Shown here: positions 18,942-28,583 of the stretch, piece by piece
Layout of the letters: each line of letters starts with the position of its first letter
Position numbering within the stretch: position 1 is the first letter of the stretch
Assembly (NCBI RefSeq): GCF_031951985.1
Contig: NZ_JAVLVU010000001.1
Location: 1,488,001-1,552,000 of the forward strand
Direction of reading: 5' to 3'
Length of the DNA: 64,000 nt
From: Mucilaginibacter terrae
GTDB lineage: Bacteria > Bacteroidota > Bacteroidia > Sphingobacteriales > Sphingobacteriaceae
Notes under the pieces: model-generated
Databases searched by the model: none
What the model saw: only the letters and a program-made list of their open reading frames with translations
What the model was told of the DNA's origin: nothing
Position numbers and translations under genes: made by a program

Positions 18942-19505
18942 TTATTTAATAGAATTTATTTCCATATCCACCTCTAACGGGTTGCCGGTTATGCGGCATA
19001 TGAGGGGCATATCGGGGTTGTTTAATATCCAGTATTCGGTAGTTTCGTTCCGCGCGGCTACGTGCAGCACTTCCACTTTTTTACCGTCAACTAACAGCGT
19101 TTCGGGTTTACCATCATTTTTAAGATCGTAAATGGTATTATCATACTCATAACTATGCTTTTGAACCAAATTTTGAAAAGCATTTTTTGAGATAAACAAA
19201 AACGTTTGATTAGCCGGCAAAACTACTTTTTTATCGGGCTCAGGCTGCACAAAACTGAGCTTATTGGCGCTTCGCACGGCATCGGGTAATATAACGTATG
19301 TGCCGCTTGTGGTATTGCGCATTTTCCAATCTAACACCACACTATCAGTTAAGCGGGTAACGGTTATCGAAAACGCCACCTGCTGCCCGTGCAAACGTAG
19401 CGTGTAATTTACAACGCTGCCTTGTTGTATAACTTTTTGTTGCTGCTGAGCCTTTAACGCAAAAACCTGGGTAAATAGTGCCAGCGTAAATAATAGTTTC
19501 TTCAT
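18942..19505 (-). CDS. Small secreted protein of unknown function
   Basis: 187 residues with a clean signal peptide ('MKKLLFTLALFTQVFALKAQ'). The mature protein looks all-beta: 'GSVVNYTLRLHGQQVAFSITV', 'DSVVLDWKMRN' and 'YEYDNTIYDLKNDGKPETLL' give alternating strands, and there are no Cys or obvious catalytic motifs. I do not recognise a family. The gene lies 5 bases after the GH92 gene and 2 bases before the phosphatase gene, so it is translationally coupled within a carbohydrate operon. A periplasmic binding or accessory role is possible, but nothing in the sequence proves it. Confidence 0.7.
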   Translation of the reverse strand: MKKLLFTLALFTQVFALKAQQQQKVIQQGSVVNYTLRLHGQQVAFSITVTRLTDSVVLDWKMRNTTSGTYVILPDAVRSANKLSFVQPEPDKKVVLPANQTFLFISKNAFQNLVQKHSYEYDNTIYDLKNDGKPETLLVDGKKVEVLHVAARNETTEYWILNNPDMPLICRITGNPLEVDMEINSIK

Positions 19506-19510
19506 GGTAC

Positions 19511-21796
19511 TTAGTTTTTACTTGGTGGCAATACCTTGGTACCCCATGAGGTGGGTTTGCTGGTCATTTCAAAAGTTAATTCGCCACCTTTTACAATATC
19601 AGCATGCTCTATCCAGGCCTGGTCAAAATCTTTTCCGTTAAGTTTCACCGATTTAACGTATACATTTTGTGCCGATAGGTTTTTGGCCGTGATCCTGAAA
19701 TCTTTACCATTTTCCTGGTGTAAAGTTACCTGTTTAAGCATAGGAGAATTAAGCAGGTAGTATGATTGCCCTGCATTTGGATAAAAGCCCATCATTTGGA
19801 ATGCCAGCCATGACGACATTGCCCCCGAATCATCATTACCAGGTAAGCCGGTTGGCGAAGTATTAAAATTATCGGTAACGATTTGCCTGATGCGCTGGCT
19901 GCTCAAATCGGGGCGTCCTATCCAATGGTACAAGCTTGGCGTTAAAAACGAGGGTTCGTTATCAACGTTATAAAAACGTTTTTCAAACAAGGTATCCAGC
20001 CGTTGCTTAAAAGCTTCTTTACCACCCGATTTTTCAACCAACTGCGGTACCTGGTGCGGAATGCTTAACGAATATTCCCACGAGGTGGCCTCATAAAAGA
20101 AACCGCACCAATGGCAAACATACCACGGGTATTCGCGGCTTAATGGGGTATATTTAAACGTTGGATGCTGGTTTTTAGATGTTCCGTAAGGTATTTCATC
20201 CAGCCAGCGGCCTGACGAATCTTTAGGCATGATAAAGCCGGTTGCACCGTGGTCTTTATAGCCATCGCGCCACAGGTTTTTCCAGTTATCGGCCAGCTTA
20301 ATATATTTTTGATAGATGGCCGTTTTGCCCATGCCTTTAGCAACCATGGCTATGCAGTAATCTTCGTAAGCATAATCGGTAGTGCGGTTACCTGCACGTG
20401 GTATATGGTACGGCACATAACCCAACCGATCGTATTTGGGTATTCCGCCCCTGCCCTCTTTTTCTTCTAAACCGCCCGGCGGCACTGTGGCATCTTTAAG
20501 CATGGCCTCCAAAGCCACGTTATAGTTTATGCCTTGCAAACCTTTCGCAAAAGCATCGGCTATCAGTACCTCGGCGTTAGAGCCACCTTGTGTGCGCCCG
20601 TTGTAATTGCCGCTGCGGGCATCGGGCATGTAACCATCGTGCTTGTAAATATTAAGCAAGGCATTAACAATTTCGGTTTGCCTTGCAGGCGAAATAAGTG
20701 TAATAAGTGGATTTGACGATCTAAAGGTATCCCATATGGCATAAAAGTCATCATAGTAAGGTTCGCTCCCGCTCCACAAAGGGTTTTCGTTGGTGCGGTT
20801 AACCGGCATGAGCATGGTATGATATAGCGCGGTGTAAAACATTTTTTTCTGCTCTACAGAGGCATCCGCACTTATCTCAATCCGGCTGAGCAGGTTGTTC
20901 CACTTTTGCCTAACCTCACCCAAAACTTTATCAAAACTCCAGTGCGGAATTTCTTGCGCTACGTTTTCTTTTGCCTTGCCTTCGCTCACAAATGATATGC
21001 CTATTTTTACTTTTAGCGTATCATTTCCGGCATCCTTAAATGAAAGTAAGGCACCTGTTTTTTCAGCACCGTCAAACTGTTGCTTAACGCCCGGAAACAG
21101 CTTTTTTCCTTTCCAGGTAGAAAGACTTTTAACCGGCGTATTAAATACGGCATGAAAGTACACCGTATACGCCGCGCCGTTGTTCCATCCTCCGCGTATG
21201 CGGCTGTAACCACGTACTTCGGTATCTGATACCACTTCAATTTCCGAGCCCACAAATTGCTGTGCTTCACGGGCATCGGGTACGGGGTTTTCGCCCAAAA
21301 AGAAACCGGCATCAATAGCCAAAGCTTTTGATGCCTTAGCCGGGTAAGTAAACTTGTAAAATGATGCCTTATCGGCGGTAGTAATTTCGGTTTTTATATT
21401 GTGCTTTTTGAGCTTTACACTGTAATACCCTAAAGTCATTTTTTCATCCTGGCGCATGGATGAGTGGTCTAAACTTATCAACGCACCGGTAAAAGGCATA
21501 ATTAAAATATTGCCATACTTTGGGCCGCCACCGGTACCACTCACATGTACCTGGCCAAAGCCGGTTACGGGCGCAGGTTCGGGTAACCAGCCGCTATTGG
21601 GCCTTACCGTACAGTCAGGACTTGGCTTAACCATACCAAACGGGCACGACGGACCAATAAACACGCGCCCTACCCCTTCAGAGCCTATCCGCGTATCGAC
21701 ATATTGGTGCAGGTTGCTTTGGGCCGATGCTTGCAATGCTGAGATAAGCGCCAAAGAGCCTATTAACAAGCACTGCAAAGATTTATTAAAATACAT
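19511..21796 (-). CDS. GH92 alpha-mannosidase
   Basis: A 761-residue enzyme with signal peptide (cleavage near 'LQASAQ'). The N-terminal beta-sandwich begins with the family signature 'YVDTRIGSEGVG' and 'GPSCPFGMVKPSPD'. The (alpha/alpha)6 domain holds 'LYHTMLMPVNRTNENP' and, near residue 653, 'GNDDSGAMSSWLAFQMMGFYP', which carries the Asp residues of the calcium-dependent inverting mechanism. GH92 enzymes remove terminal alpha-mannose, most often alpha-1,2 and in some members alpha-1,3, 1,4, 1,6 or mannose-phosphate. The gene starts 6 bases after the acetyltransferase stop. Within this operon it would remove mannose caps before the amino sugar is reached. Confidence 0.94.
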   Translation of the reverse strand: MYFNKSLQCLLIGSLALISALQASAQSNLHQYVDTRIGSEGVGRVFIGPSCPFGMVKPSPDCTVRPNSGWLPEPAPVTGFGQVHVSGTGGGPKYGNILIMPFTGALISLDHSSMRQDEKMTLGYYSVKLKKHNIKTEITTADKASFYKFTYPAKASKALAIDAGFFLGENPVPDAREAQQFVGSEIEVVSDTEVRGYSRIRGGWNNGAAYTVYFHAVFNTPVKSLSTWKGKKLFPGVKQQFDGAEKTGALLSFKDAGNDTLKVKIGISFVSEGKAKENVAQEIPHWSFDKVLGEVRQKWNNLLSRIEISADASVEQKKMFYTALYHTMLMPVNRTNENPLWSGSEPYYDDFYAIWDTFRSSNPLITLISPARQTEIVNALLNIYKHDGYMPDARSGNYNGRTQGGSNAEVLIADAFAKGLQGINYNVALEAMLKDATVPPGGLEEKEGRGGIPKYDRLGYVPYHIPRAGNRTTDYAYEDYCIAMVAKGMGKTAIYQKYIKLADNWKNLWRDGYKDHGATGFIMPKDSSGRWLDEIPYGTSKNQHPTFKYTPLSREYPWYVCHWCGFFYEATSWEYSLSIPHQVPQLVEKSGGKEAFKQRLDTLFEKRFYNVDNEPSFLTPSLYHWIGRPDLSSQRIRQIVTDNFNTSPTGLPGNDDSGAMSSWLAFQMMGFYPNAGQSYYLLNSPMLKQVTLHQENGKDFRITAKNLSAQNVYVKSVKLNGKDFDQAWIEHADIVKGGELTFEMTSKPTSWGTKVLPPSKN

Positions 21797-21802
21797 AGAT
21801 GT

Positions 21803-22957
21803 TTAGATTTTGAGAAATATCTTATTCCGGTACAAGATGTAAAGCAGCGTTAACTGCACGGCAATAACCGATAAGGCACCAAATACAGGCTGCCAACTTA
21901 CAGCGGCAAATTGTATCATACCGCCAAATAAATAATTAGCGGTGTGCCAAAAATCTACCATACCCTCGGCTGCCATGTAAATGAGGATGGAGTTGCTGCC
22001 AATAAGTATAAACGGAAACGCCCACTTACGGTAACCGGCAACATCGATAATCAGGTAAAACACAGCCAAAAACAACAGGCTGAAACCGCCTACATACAAC
22101 ACAAAAGAGCTTGTCCACAAGCGTTTGTTGATGGGGAATGTGATGTTCCATAATGAACCCAAAGCCACCAGAATTATACCTGCAGCCAATAAGACCAAGG
22201 CTTTTTTCAACATCGTCCAGCGCTCATTGGTGCTTTTTAAAAACTGCCCTGTAAATACACCCAGCAAAGCGGTGCCTATGGCCGGTAAGGTAGATAAAAC
22301 ACCCTCGGGGTCGTGTACGCCATCATGCAATCTGCCCGGAAGCAACAAACGGTCAACATACGATTCCAGGCTACCCGCCATGGTAAGCACACCTGCACCA
22401 AAACCGGGCACGGGTATAAGCATCATGGCTGCCCAGTATCCTAAAAGCAAACCGGCAAACCATAGCACTTGTCCTTTTACATTAAAGTTTAAGTAAATAA
22501 TGCCCGCAAAAAACCATGCTAAACCAATACGACCTAAAACACTGGCAAAACGGGTGTTTTCATAACCGTTAAACTTAAACAAGCCGTTTACTACCACACC
22601 TAAAAACACCAGTATTAAGGCGCGTTTAAGCATGCCTAAATAAATGCCTTTTTTTTGAGCCGATGATAATTGGAAGGCATCGGTACACCCTGCATCTGTA
22701 ATTTTGCGGTGCATTGAGTACGGCATGCTTACCCCTGCTATAAATAAAAACAGCGGGAAGATCATGTCGTAAAACGTGATTCCGTTCCAGTCGGTGTGAT
22801 GCAACTGTGCCGACATCCATAAGAATGCCGGCCATTTAGTTGCCTTCGCTAAAGCATGGAAAAGACCTTCGCCGCTAATGATCCAAAACATATCAAAACC
22901 CCGCAAGGCATCTAACGATACCAGCCTTTGAGTTTTGGTGGCCGGGGCGTTGCTCAT
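21803..22957 (-). CDS. HGSNAT-like membrane acetyltransferase (DUF5009/NagX type)
   Basis: A 384-residue protein with about ten membrane helices. It opens 'RLVSLDALRGFDMFWI' and continues 'LHHTDWNGITFYDMIFPLFLF', which aligns with the human HGSNAT segment around catalytic His269 ('KHASWNG...DLVFPWFVF'). HGSNAT moves acetyl from cytosolic acetyl-CoA across the membrane onto a terminal alpha-glucosamine. Its start overlaps the stop of the GH89 gene by four bases (ATGA type), so the two are translationally coupled. In lysosomes the same two activities work in series: acetylate glucosamine, then cleave it. Bacterial members are mostly uncharacterised, so the acceptor is inferred from the partner. 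Confidence 0.85.
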   Translation of the reverse strand: MSNAPATKTQRLVSLDALRGFDMFWIISGEGLFHALAKATKWPAFLWMSAQLHHTDWNGITFYDMIFPLFLFIAGVSMPYSMHRKITDAGCTDAFQLSSAQKKGIYLGMLKRALILVFLGVVVNGLFKFNGYENTRFASVLGRIGLAWFFAGIIYLNFNVKGQVLWFAGLLLGYWAAMMLIPVPGFGAGVLTMAGSLESYVDRLLLPGRLHDGVHDPEGVLSTLPAIGTALLGVFTGQFLKSTNERWTMLKKALVLLAAGIILVALGSLWNITFPINKRLWTSSFVLYVGGFSLLFLAVFYLIIDVAGYRKWAFPFILIGSNSILIYMAAEGMVDFWHTANYLFGGMIQFAAVSWQPVFGALSVIAVQLTLLYILYRNKIFLKI

Positions 22958-25152
22958 AAGTTTGCGGTAATTACGGCGTTATACTTTTTGTACAGTTGCT
23001 GCACAACCGGAATGCTTTGCCCGGTTGTTTTGGTAGGGTACGGATTATTTGCTTTAACCCAGTTCCACTCCCATTCGCTTATTTCTTTGTTAAAGAGAGC
23101 TAAGTCAAGCGGTTTATCAGCTTTAAGAGATACCTCTGCTGCCGCAAAAAACTTTTGCCATCTTACTTTATAAAAACCGTTAAGCAACCCGCTCCACTGG
23201 CGGCATGAGTACTCATGCAGCGGGCTGTTTTTATCGCCCCATAAGGTTATAAGGTCACGGGCATTTTGTTCGTAAAGGTCCTTTTCGGCCGGGGTGGTTC
23301 CGCAACTACGTGCATCGGCAAGCCAGGGGCCTAATAAGAAATCTTTACGGGTGGCCAGCAGCATATCCATATCGGTAATCAACTGCAAATATTCTGCGCT
23401 GTACTTTTTAAAGTCGGCCATGTTTTTTTGCTGATAGGCCTTAACCCATTTTTGCTGTAACGGACCGGCATAGTTAGCCAATACCTGGCGAGTTACATCA
23501 ACCAAATCATAACCAAAACCATCGCTCATACTGCTTGCAGGTATGGCAGCAATCATTTCATGCCAGGCCGGCAGCAGGTCTTTACGTTTGTAATTCAACT
23601 TGGTTTTGGTCCAAACAGTGGCAGAATCAAAGGTTGGCCTACCGGTTATTATTGACTCGGCACCATCGCGGATGTCTTTGCCGTTATATACCGTACGTTT
23701 AAGCACCTGCCAAGCATTGATTGCATGTTTGTCTTTATTGCCATAACGGTTTAATATGTATTGTTCCAGCCATTGGTCAACATTGATCGGGTTGGTTTGC
23801 CAGGTGTGCTTGGTCATTAGCTCATATAAAACCGGGTTTTGCTCAATGGCTTCCATGGTAAGGCCAATGCCCTCCATTTTGCCCGATGCAGGGTCTTTCA
23901 ACGCCGCTGCCGGCCCTTCGGCCACACCCTCTATCCTGCCGAACATGGAGATGTTACCCCCAAAGTTGTGCAGCATATTCCATATCCATGGCTTGCCGTA
24001 GTAAGCATCGGTACGTTTCCAAACCGGTTCAATTTCGGTAGCCAGATCAAGCATGATCATGTGGTCGTTCGGAACGGCTTCGAGTAAGGCTTTTATCTGA
24101 GGGGTTTTCCAGAATTTACGGTCGCTGTAAAACAACCAACCCTGCATTACCCAAACGGCTTTAGGGTCAACCTTGCTCATGGCCTGGTACACGCGCGCAC
24201 TTAATGCCGACAAGTATGCCGGGTCATCAGTTGGCGGTTCGTTTTCGTTAAAAGTATCGGCCGAGTACAAATGATCGGTACCGTAAAGGCGGGTTTGCAC
24301 CTCTAAGAATTTACGGCCAATTTGCTCAAACATCGGGTCTTCGGTATCTAAAATATAAGTATCGTCGAAACCGTTAGTCCAGTTGGTTTGCTTTAATTTA
24401 GATGCCGGGAACCTTGTTTTAAATGCAGCCGGCACGTGACCGGTAAACGATTGAAGCACAGGTTTCATGCCTAAAGCACGCTCACGTTTCAAAACCTGTT
24501 GCTGCAAATCACGGTGACTGGTCATCCAGCTTACCGGTAGCGGTCCGCCCCAGCCATCTAAATTACCCATCCAAAACCACGAAAAGTAAGCCGGGCCGCA
24601 AAAAAATCCGCTCAGGTCTTTATCAGTAAAACCCATGCCTTTGTAAACTTCGTACCAGGTATACTCCTGCCCGGTTAATGCCAACGGCATGTTGATACCG
24701 TGCAAGGCCATCCAGTCAATTTCTTTTTCCCAGCGTTTCCAGTCCCACCAGCTCATGCTGTAATTGTAGGTACAGTAGTTGAGGTAATAGCGGTAATCAT
24801 AAGGTGTATTCTTCACTACCTTTTTAGGCACTACAGGTGCTTTAAGCGGCAGGTTTAAATTGGTGCCGTTCCAGGTGATCTGGCAGTGGCAATACTCAGT
24901 AAGATAATGATAAAGAGCCGATGCAATCGAAACTCCATTGTTACCCCTCAACACTACTTTGCCCCTTTTACATTCAATTTCAAAATAGTCTTTACCTGTT
25001 TTTGATTCAATTTGCTGAACCACAAACCAACTGGCTTTGGCAGGAACTACACGTTTAATTAAAGCATAGGAGGCCTCTACCGTTTTTTGGGCCTGTACAC
25101 ACAGCGGCAATAACGCCACTATTAAAACCAAACCTATTTTATGTGTATTCAT
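22954..25152 (-). CDS. GH89 alpha-N-acetylglucosaminidase
   Basis: A 732-residue enzyme with signal peptide (cleavage near 'LCVQAQ'). It matches NAGLU along its length: N-terminal small domain, then the TIM barrel with 'MALHGINMPLALTGQE', catalytic Glu in 'DTFNENEPP' (human 'DTFNEMQPP', Glu316) and in 'LTMEAIEQNPVLYEL' (human 'MAPEGISQNEVVY', Glu446), and a helical C-terminal domain. It cleaves terminal alpha-linked GlcNAc with retention. Substrates known for the family are heparan-type ends and alpha-GlcNAc on mucins. Here its partners are a mannosidase, a GH28 enzyme and an acetyltransferase, which points to a glycan with an internal alpha-glucosamine. It lies 31 bases after GH28. Confidence 0.95.
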   Translation of the reverse strand: MNTHKIGLVLIVALLPLCVQAQKTVEASYALIKRVVPAKASWFVVQQIESKTGKDYFEIECKRGKVVLRGNNGVSIASALYHYLTEYCHCQITWNGTNLNLPLKAPVVPKKVVKNTPYDYRYYLNYCTYNYSMSWWDWKRWEKEIDWMALHGINMPLALTGQEYTWYEVYKGMGFTDKDLSGFFCGPAYFSWFWMGNLDGWGGPLPVSWMTSHRDLQQQVLKRERALGMKPVLQSFTGHVPAAFKTRFPASKLKQTNWTNGFDDTYILDTEDPMFEQIGRKFLEVQTRLYGTDHLYSADTFNENEPPTDDPAYLSALSARVYQAMSKVDPKAVWVMQGWLFYSDRKFWKTPQIKALLEAVPNDHMIMLDLATEIEPVWKRTDAYYGKPWIWNMLHNFGGNISMFGRIEGVAEGPAAALKDPASGKMEGIGLTMEAIEQNPVLYELMTKHTWQTNPINVDQWLEQYILNRYGNKDKHAINAWQVLKRTVYNGKDIRDGAESIITGRPTFDSATVWTKTKLNYKRKDLLPAWHEMIAAIPASSMSDGFGYDLVDVTRQVLANYAGPLQQKWVKAYQQKNMADFKKYSAEYLQLITDMDMLLATRKDFLLGPWLADARSCGTTPAEKDLYEQNARDLITLWGDKNSPLHEYSCRQWSGLLNGFYKVRWQKFFAAAEVSLKADKPLDLALFNKEISEWEWNWVKANNPYPTKTTGQSIPVVQQLYKKYNAVITANL

Positions 25153-25183
25153 TTACTGCTAAATTTGTTATTGGTATAAATCG

Positions 25184-26767
25184 CTACTTAATTATTTTCA
25201 ATTCAATTATTTGCACGCTCTTGCTGGCTTTACCAGCAACTTTAACGCTGCCAACTTTGGCTTCAGGCGAATTGTTAATTACCACAGCCGGGATAGCTTG
25301 TGTTTTGTTAATGTTCAGGCTACCAATGTTCAGGTTCTTTACATCGTCGAAAATGGCGGCTTTGCGCAAATCATTTTTTTTATAGCTGAGCTTTACATTT
25401 TTAAACACAATACCATTGGCATGCCTGGTGTAAAAGCCCCATGCGGGTAAATCGCCAAACATCGAAAACTCGGGATAATCGCCAATTACTTCAGGAATGT
25501 TCTCCAAGTTACTTATGCTGAATTTTGGATAATTTTTAGATACGGTACCCTCGTAAGAGATGTCGATGTTTTCAAGCGTAACGTCCTCTACGTCGTGCCC
25601 GGGTATACCCACTATCGACGAAGGGAAAACATTGTGTTTTGTTCTAACGATGGGGCCTTCCATATTGTATCCCTTATCGGGCTTACCAGCGGGCACCTGC
25701 ACTTTTACATTACCGATATATACCCGGCGCAGTATGCCTGGTTCGGCATTTTTGTTGCGTTTTCCTATGCGTATAAATATGGCGTTACCAGTATTCCGGG
25801 CATTAATATTTCTAACATCAATATCTTCAATTAAGCCGCCATCAACCGTTTCAATAGCTATAGCCGAGCGGTAAGTATCATATACCTCGATATCGTGTAT
25901 CTTAATTTTTTTAAAGCCACCGTGTGATGCCGTACCAAACTTTACAGCACTCGCGCTCGAACGTACCCGGCAGTTATAAATTTCAATGTTTTCGCAGGCA
26001 CTTTTGGGGTTATGCGATTTTAAGCAAATACCATCATCGGCAACGTTAAAAAAGCTGTTGGATAGTTTTACATTCTGGCAGTCAACCAAATCTATGCCGT
26101 CATTATTTAAAAACGTGTTGCTTTCTACTTTTATGCTGTCAATCACCATATCTCGGCAGTCGCGGTAATCCTGTATCCAGCATAAACCATTTTTTATGGT
26201 GATATTCTTAACAGTTACGTCCTGGCAATTCTTAAAATCCATCAGGTGCGGGCGGTTATTCTCTTCAGGGCGCTTTTGATTCCAAGGGTTATAAGTTTGC
26301 CACTCGGTATCTTTTAATGTTCCGGCACGCAGCATACGATATATATCTTCCAAAAGCGCTTCGCCCCTGCCGTCGATAGTTCCGGAGCCTGTAATGGCAA
26401 CGTGGTTAACATCAGTAGCTACGATTAGGGCTGATGCCTTGTTAGGGCCGTAATCTGCCCGTTTGGTGGTGGCCAGCAAAGCTGCACCTTTATCAAAATG
26501 CAGGTTTACGTTCGACCGTAGGTAAAGTACCCCGGTAACAAAATTACCTTTAGGTACCAATACTATCCCACCACCGTTTTCAGATGCCGTGTTCATTGTT
26601 TTTTGAATAGCCTTCGTATTATCGGTTTTGCCGTCGGCAACAGCACCGTAGCTTGTGATGCTGTAAACCTTATCAGGAGCAGTTGCTTTGGCGGCACTTA
26701 AATGAAGCAATAAAAACCAAGCACTTGCCAAAGCACTGCACATGTGTTTAATCTTGTTTTTTTTCAT
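25184..26767 (-). CDS. GH28-family glycosidase (exo-uronidase-like)
   Basis: A 527-residue secreted protein (signal region residues 9-28) with a right-handed beta-helix. The start 'SYGAVADGKTDNTKAIQKTM' is typical of GH28/pectate-lyase-3 folds. Catalytic Asp groups are visible as 'NNDGIDLVDC' and 'VADDGICLKS', followed by 'ASHGGFKKIKI'. The 'RIK' substrate-carboxylate motif of polygalacturonases is not evident ('TYRSAIAIETVDGG' occupies the region), so a non-pectin uronide or a rhamnose-linked substrate is possible. The gene follows the symporter by 37 bases and precedes GH89 by 31 bases on the same strand. Confidence 0.88.
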   Translation of the reverse strand: MKKNKIKHMCSALASAWFLLLHLSAAKATAPDKVYSITSYGAVADGKTDNTKAIQKTMNTASENGGGIVLVPKGNFVTGVLYLRSNVNLHFDKGAALLATTKRADYGPNKASALIVATDVNHVAITGSGTIDGRGEALLEDIYRMLRAGTLKDTEWQTYNPWNQKRPEENNRPHLMDFKNCQDVTVKNITIKNGLCWIQDYRDCRDMVIDSIKVESNTFLNNDGIDLVDCQNVKLSNSFFNVADDGICLKSHNPKSACENIEIYNCRVRSSASAVKFGTASHGGFKKIKIHDIEVYDTYRSAIAIETVDGGLIEDIDVRNINARNTGNAIFIRIGKRNKNAEPGILRRVYIGNVKVQVPAGKPDKGYNMEGPIVRTKHNVFPSSIVGIPGHDVEDVTLENIDISYEGTVSKNYPKFSISNLENIPEVIGDYPEFSMFGDLPAWGFYTRHANGIVFKNVKLSYKKNDLRKAAIFDDVKNLNIGSLNINKTQAIPAVVINNSPEAKVGSVKVAGKASKSVQIIELKIIK

Positions 26768-26804
26768 TAGGATAGTAAATGAATATAATTTTAAGCAGCA
26801 TTGC

Positions 26805-28436
26805 TTACCAGTAAACCGTATACAAAGCGGTAAGAATGCCCATTATAATAACAGCCATAATTAAAAAGGCTGGTGAAACTTTAAAATCGGTGCGTTGCGG
26901 CAGTAAAATTGGGGAGGTATATTGCCGTGGTTTAACCAGGCTTATTACCACCATTAAAACTACTACCAAAACAAAAGTTATGCTCATACGATCAAGAAAC
27001 GGATAGTTTGGAAATGCTCCGTTTGTCCAGTAAGGCAAAAACTTTAGTATGCTTGAGATAGGCACAGTTAGTACCGCAGCTGCCATAGCAGCGCCTGCAG
27101 TGGTACGTTTCCAAAACAGGCCCAACATAAAAATTGCCAGTACACCCGGCGAAAAGAAGCCTACATACTCTTGAATGAATTGGTAAACCTGGTCTAAAGA
27201 ACGCAGTGCCGGTGTTACCAATCCTGCAATAAGCATACATATAATTACAGCCCAGCGGCCTGTTAAAACCAGCTTATGCTCTGATGCTGATTTGTTAAAA
27301 TATTTTTGATAGATATCTAACGAAAATATAGTAGATATACTATTGGCTTTACCCGCCAATGATGCCACAATTGCTGCTGTTAAAGCTGCAAAAGCTACAC
27401 CTTTTAAACCTGCAGGCAGGAGGTTCATTAAAGTTGGGTAAGCCTGATCGGGTTTGGGCTTCCCACCTATACCCATCATCTCCTGCTGAAACAAACCTTT
27501 GTTGTGCAAAACATACATGATAATACCTGGCAAAACGGCAATTACCGGAACCAGTAATTTTAAAAACGCCGCAAATAAAATACCGGTACGGGCAGTTTTA
27601 AGGTTAGCGCCCAATGCGCGTTGTACTATGTATTGGTTACAGCCCCAATAAGCCAGGTTGTTTACCAGCATACCACCAATAATTACCGATGTACCGGGCA
27701 ACTCCATATAATGGGGGCTCGATTTATCGAATATCATGTGCAGGTGATCGGGGGCTTCTTTTTTAAGTACAGATAACCCTTTGATAATATCGGAACCGAA
27801 ACCATATTCATGGGCTAATAATGAGAGTGCCAAGTAAGTTGTCACCAAACCGCCGGCTATAAGTACTACAACCTGTATAACATCGGTATAGCCAATAACC
27901 TTCATACCACCGAGGGTTACTACAACCGAAAAAATGCAAAGCATCACCACACAAAAACCAAACGACAAGCCTGATATGGCCGAAACCGCGATAGCTCCTA
28001 AATAGATGATGGAAGTAAGGTTTACAAACACATAAACCAGCATCCAAAACACGGCCATAATGGTGCTAACCTTATCATTATACCGTTGCGCCAAAAACTG
28101 GGGCATGGTAAATATTTTATTTTTAAGATACAGGGGAATAATAAACCAGGCTACTATGATAAGCGTTGCGGCCGACATCCACTCGTAGCTGGCAATGGCC
28201 AGGCCCATGGCAAAACCCGAACCCGACATGCCGATAAAGTGCTCGGCAGAAATATTTGATGCAATTAGCGATGCTCCTATGGCCCACCAGGTTAAAGAGC
28301 CTTCGGCCAGGAAGAAATCCTGCGGATTATCAGTACTCTCTTTTTTGCGGTATATATAATAGCCGTAAGCCGATACGACAATGAAATAGATAAAAAAAAC
28401 CAGAATATCGGCTGTTTGTAAATTGTTCTTACTCAT
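26805..28436 (-). CDS. SSS-family sodium/solute symporter
   Basis: About 543 residues from the ATG at 28436 (an in-frame ATG 21 bases upstream is less likely). It has the 13-14 hydrophobic helices of the SGLT/PutP fold, with 'EHFIGMSGSGFAMGLAIASYEW' and 'AALTAAIVASLAGKANSISTIFSLDIYQKYF', the latter including the region that forms the Na2 site. It should import a sugar, inositol or uronate with Na+. It is the first gene of the seven-gene unit ending at 17965 and starts just downstream of the SusCD terminator at 28538-28575, so it needs its own promoter in 28437-28537; no clear consensus was found there. Confidence 0.9.
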   Translation of the reverse strand: MSKNNLQTADILVFFIYFIVVSAYGYYIYRKKESTDNPQDFFLAEGSLTWWAIGASLIASNISAEHFIGMSGSGFAMGLAIASYEWMSAATLIIVAWFIIPLYLKNKIFTMPQFLAQRYNDKVSTIMAVFWMLVYVFVNLTSIIYLGAIAVSAISGLSFGFCVVMLCIFSVVVTLGGMKVIGYTDVIQVVVLIAGGLVTTYLALSLLAHEYGFGSDIIKGLSVLKKEAPDHLHMIFDKSSPHYMELPGTSVIIGGMLVNNLAYWGCNQYIVQRALGANLKTARTGILFAAFLKLLVPVIAVLPGIIMYVLHNKGLFQQEMMGIGGKPKPDQAYPTLMNLLPAGLKGVAFAALTAAIVASLAGKANSISTIFSLDIYQKYFNKSASEHKLVLTGRWAVIICMLIAGLVTPALRSLDQVYQFIQEYVGFFSPGVLAIFMLGLFWKRTTAGAAMAAAVLTVPISSILKFLPYWTNGAFPNYPFLDRMSITFVLVVVLMVVISLVKPRQYTSPILLPQRTDFKVSPAFLIMAVIIMGILTALYTVYW

Positions 28437-28537
28437 AATAGGGTATAGTGTATGCAACTAAAATCTTCACCTTAATGATAGAGATAATTTTAAGGGAATA
28501 AAAGTATACACTAATTGTTAATTAGCTGATACCGGCT

Positions 28538-28575
28538 ATAAAAAAACCAGCTCCACTGGTTAGGTGGAGCTGGTT
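28538..28575 (-). terminator. Strong terminator after the MIOX-SusC-SusD unit
   Basis: On the minus strand a perfect 12-bp stem (AACCAGCTCCAC / GTGGAGCTGGTT) with a 7-base loop is followed by seven T. It begins 8 bases past the SusD stop and separates that unit from the symporter operon. Confidence 0.95.
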
Positions 28576-28583
28576 AATATAAA

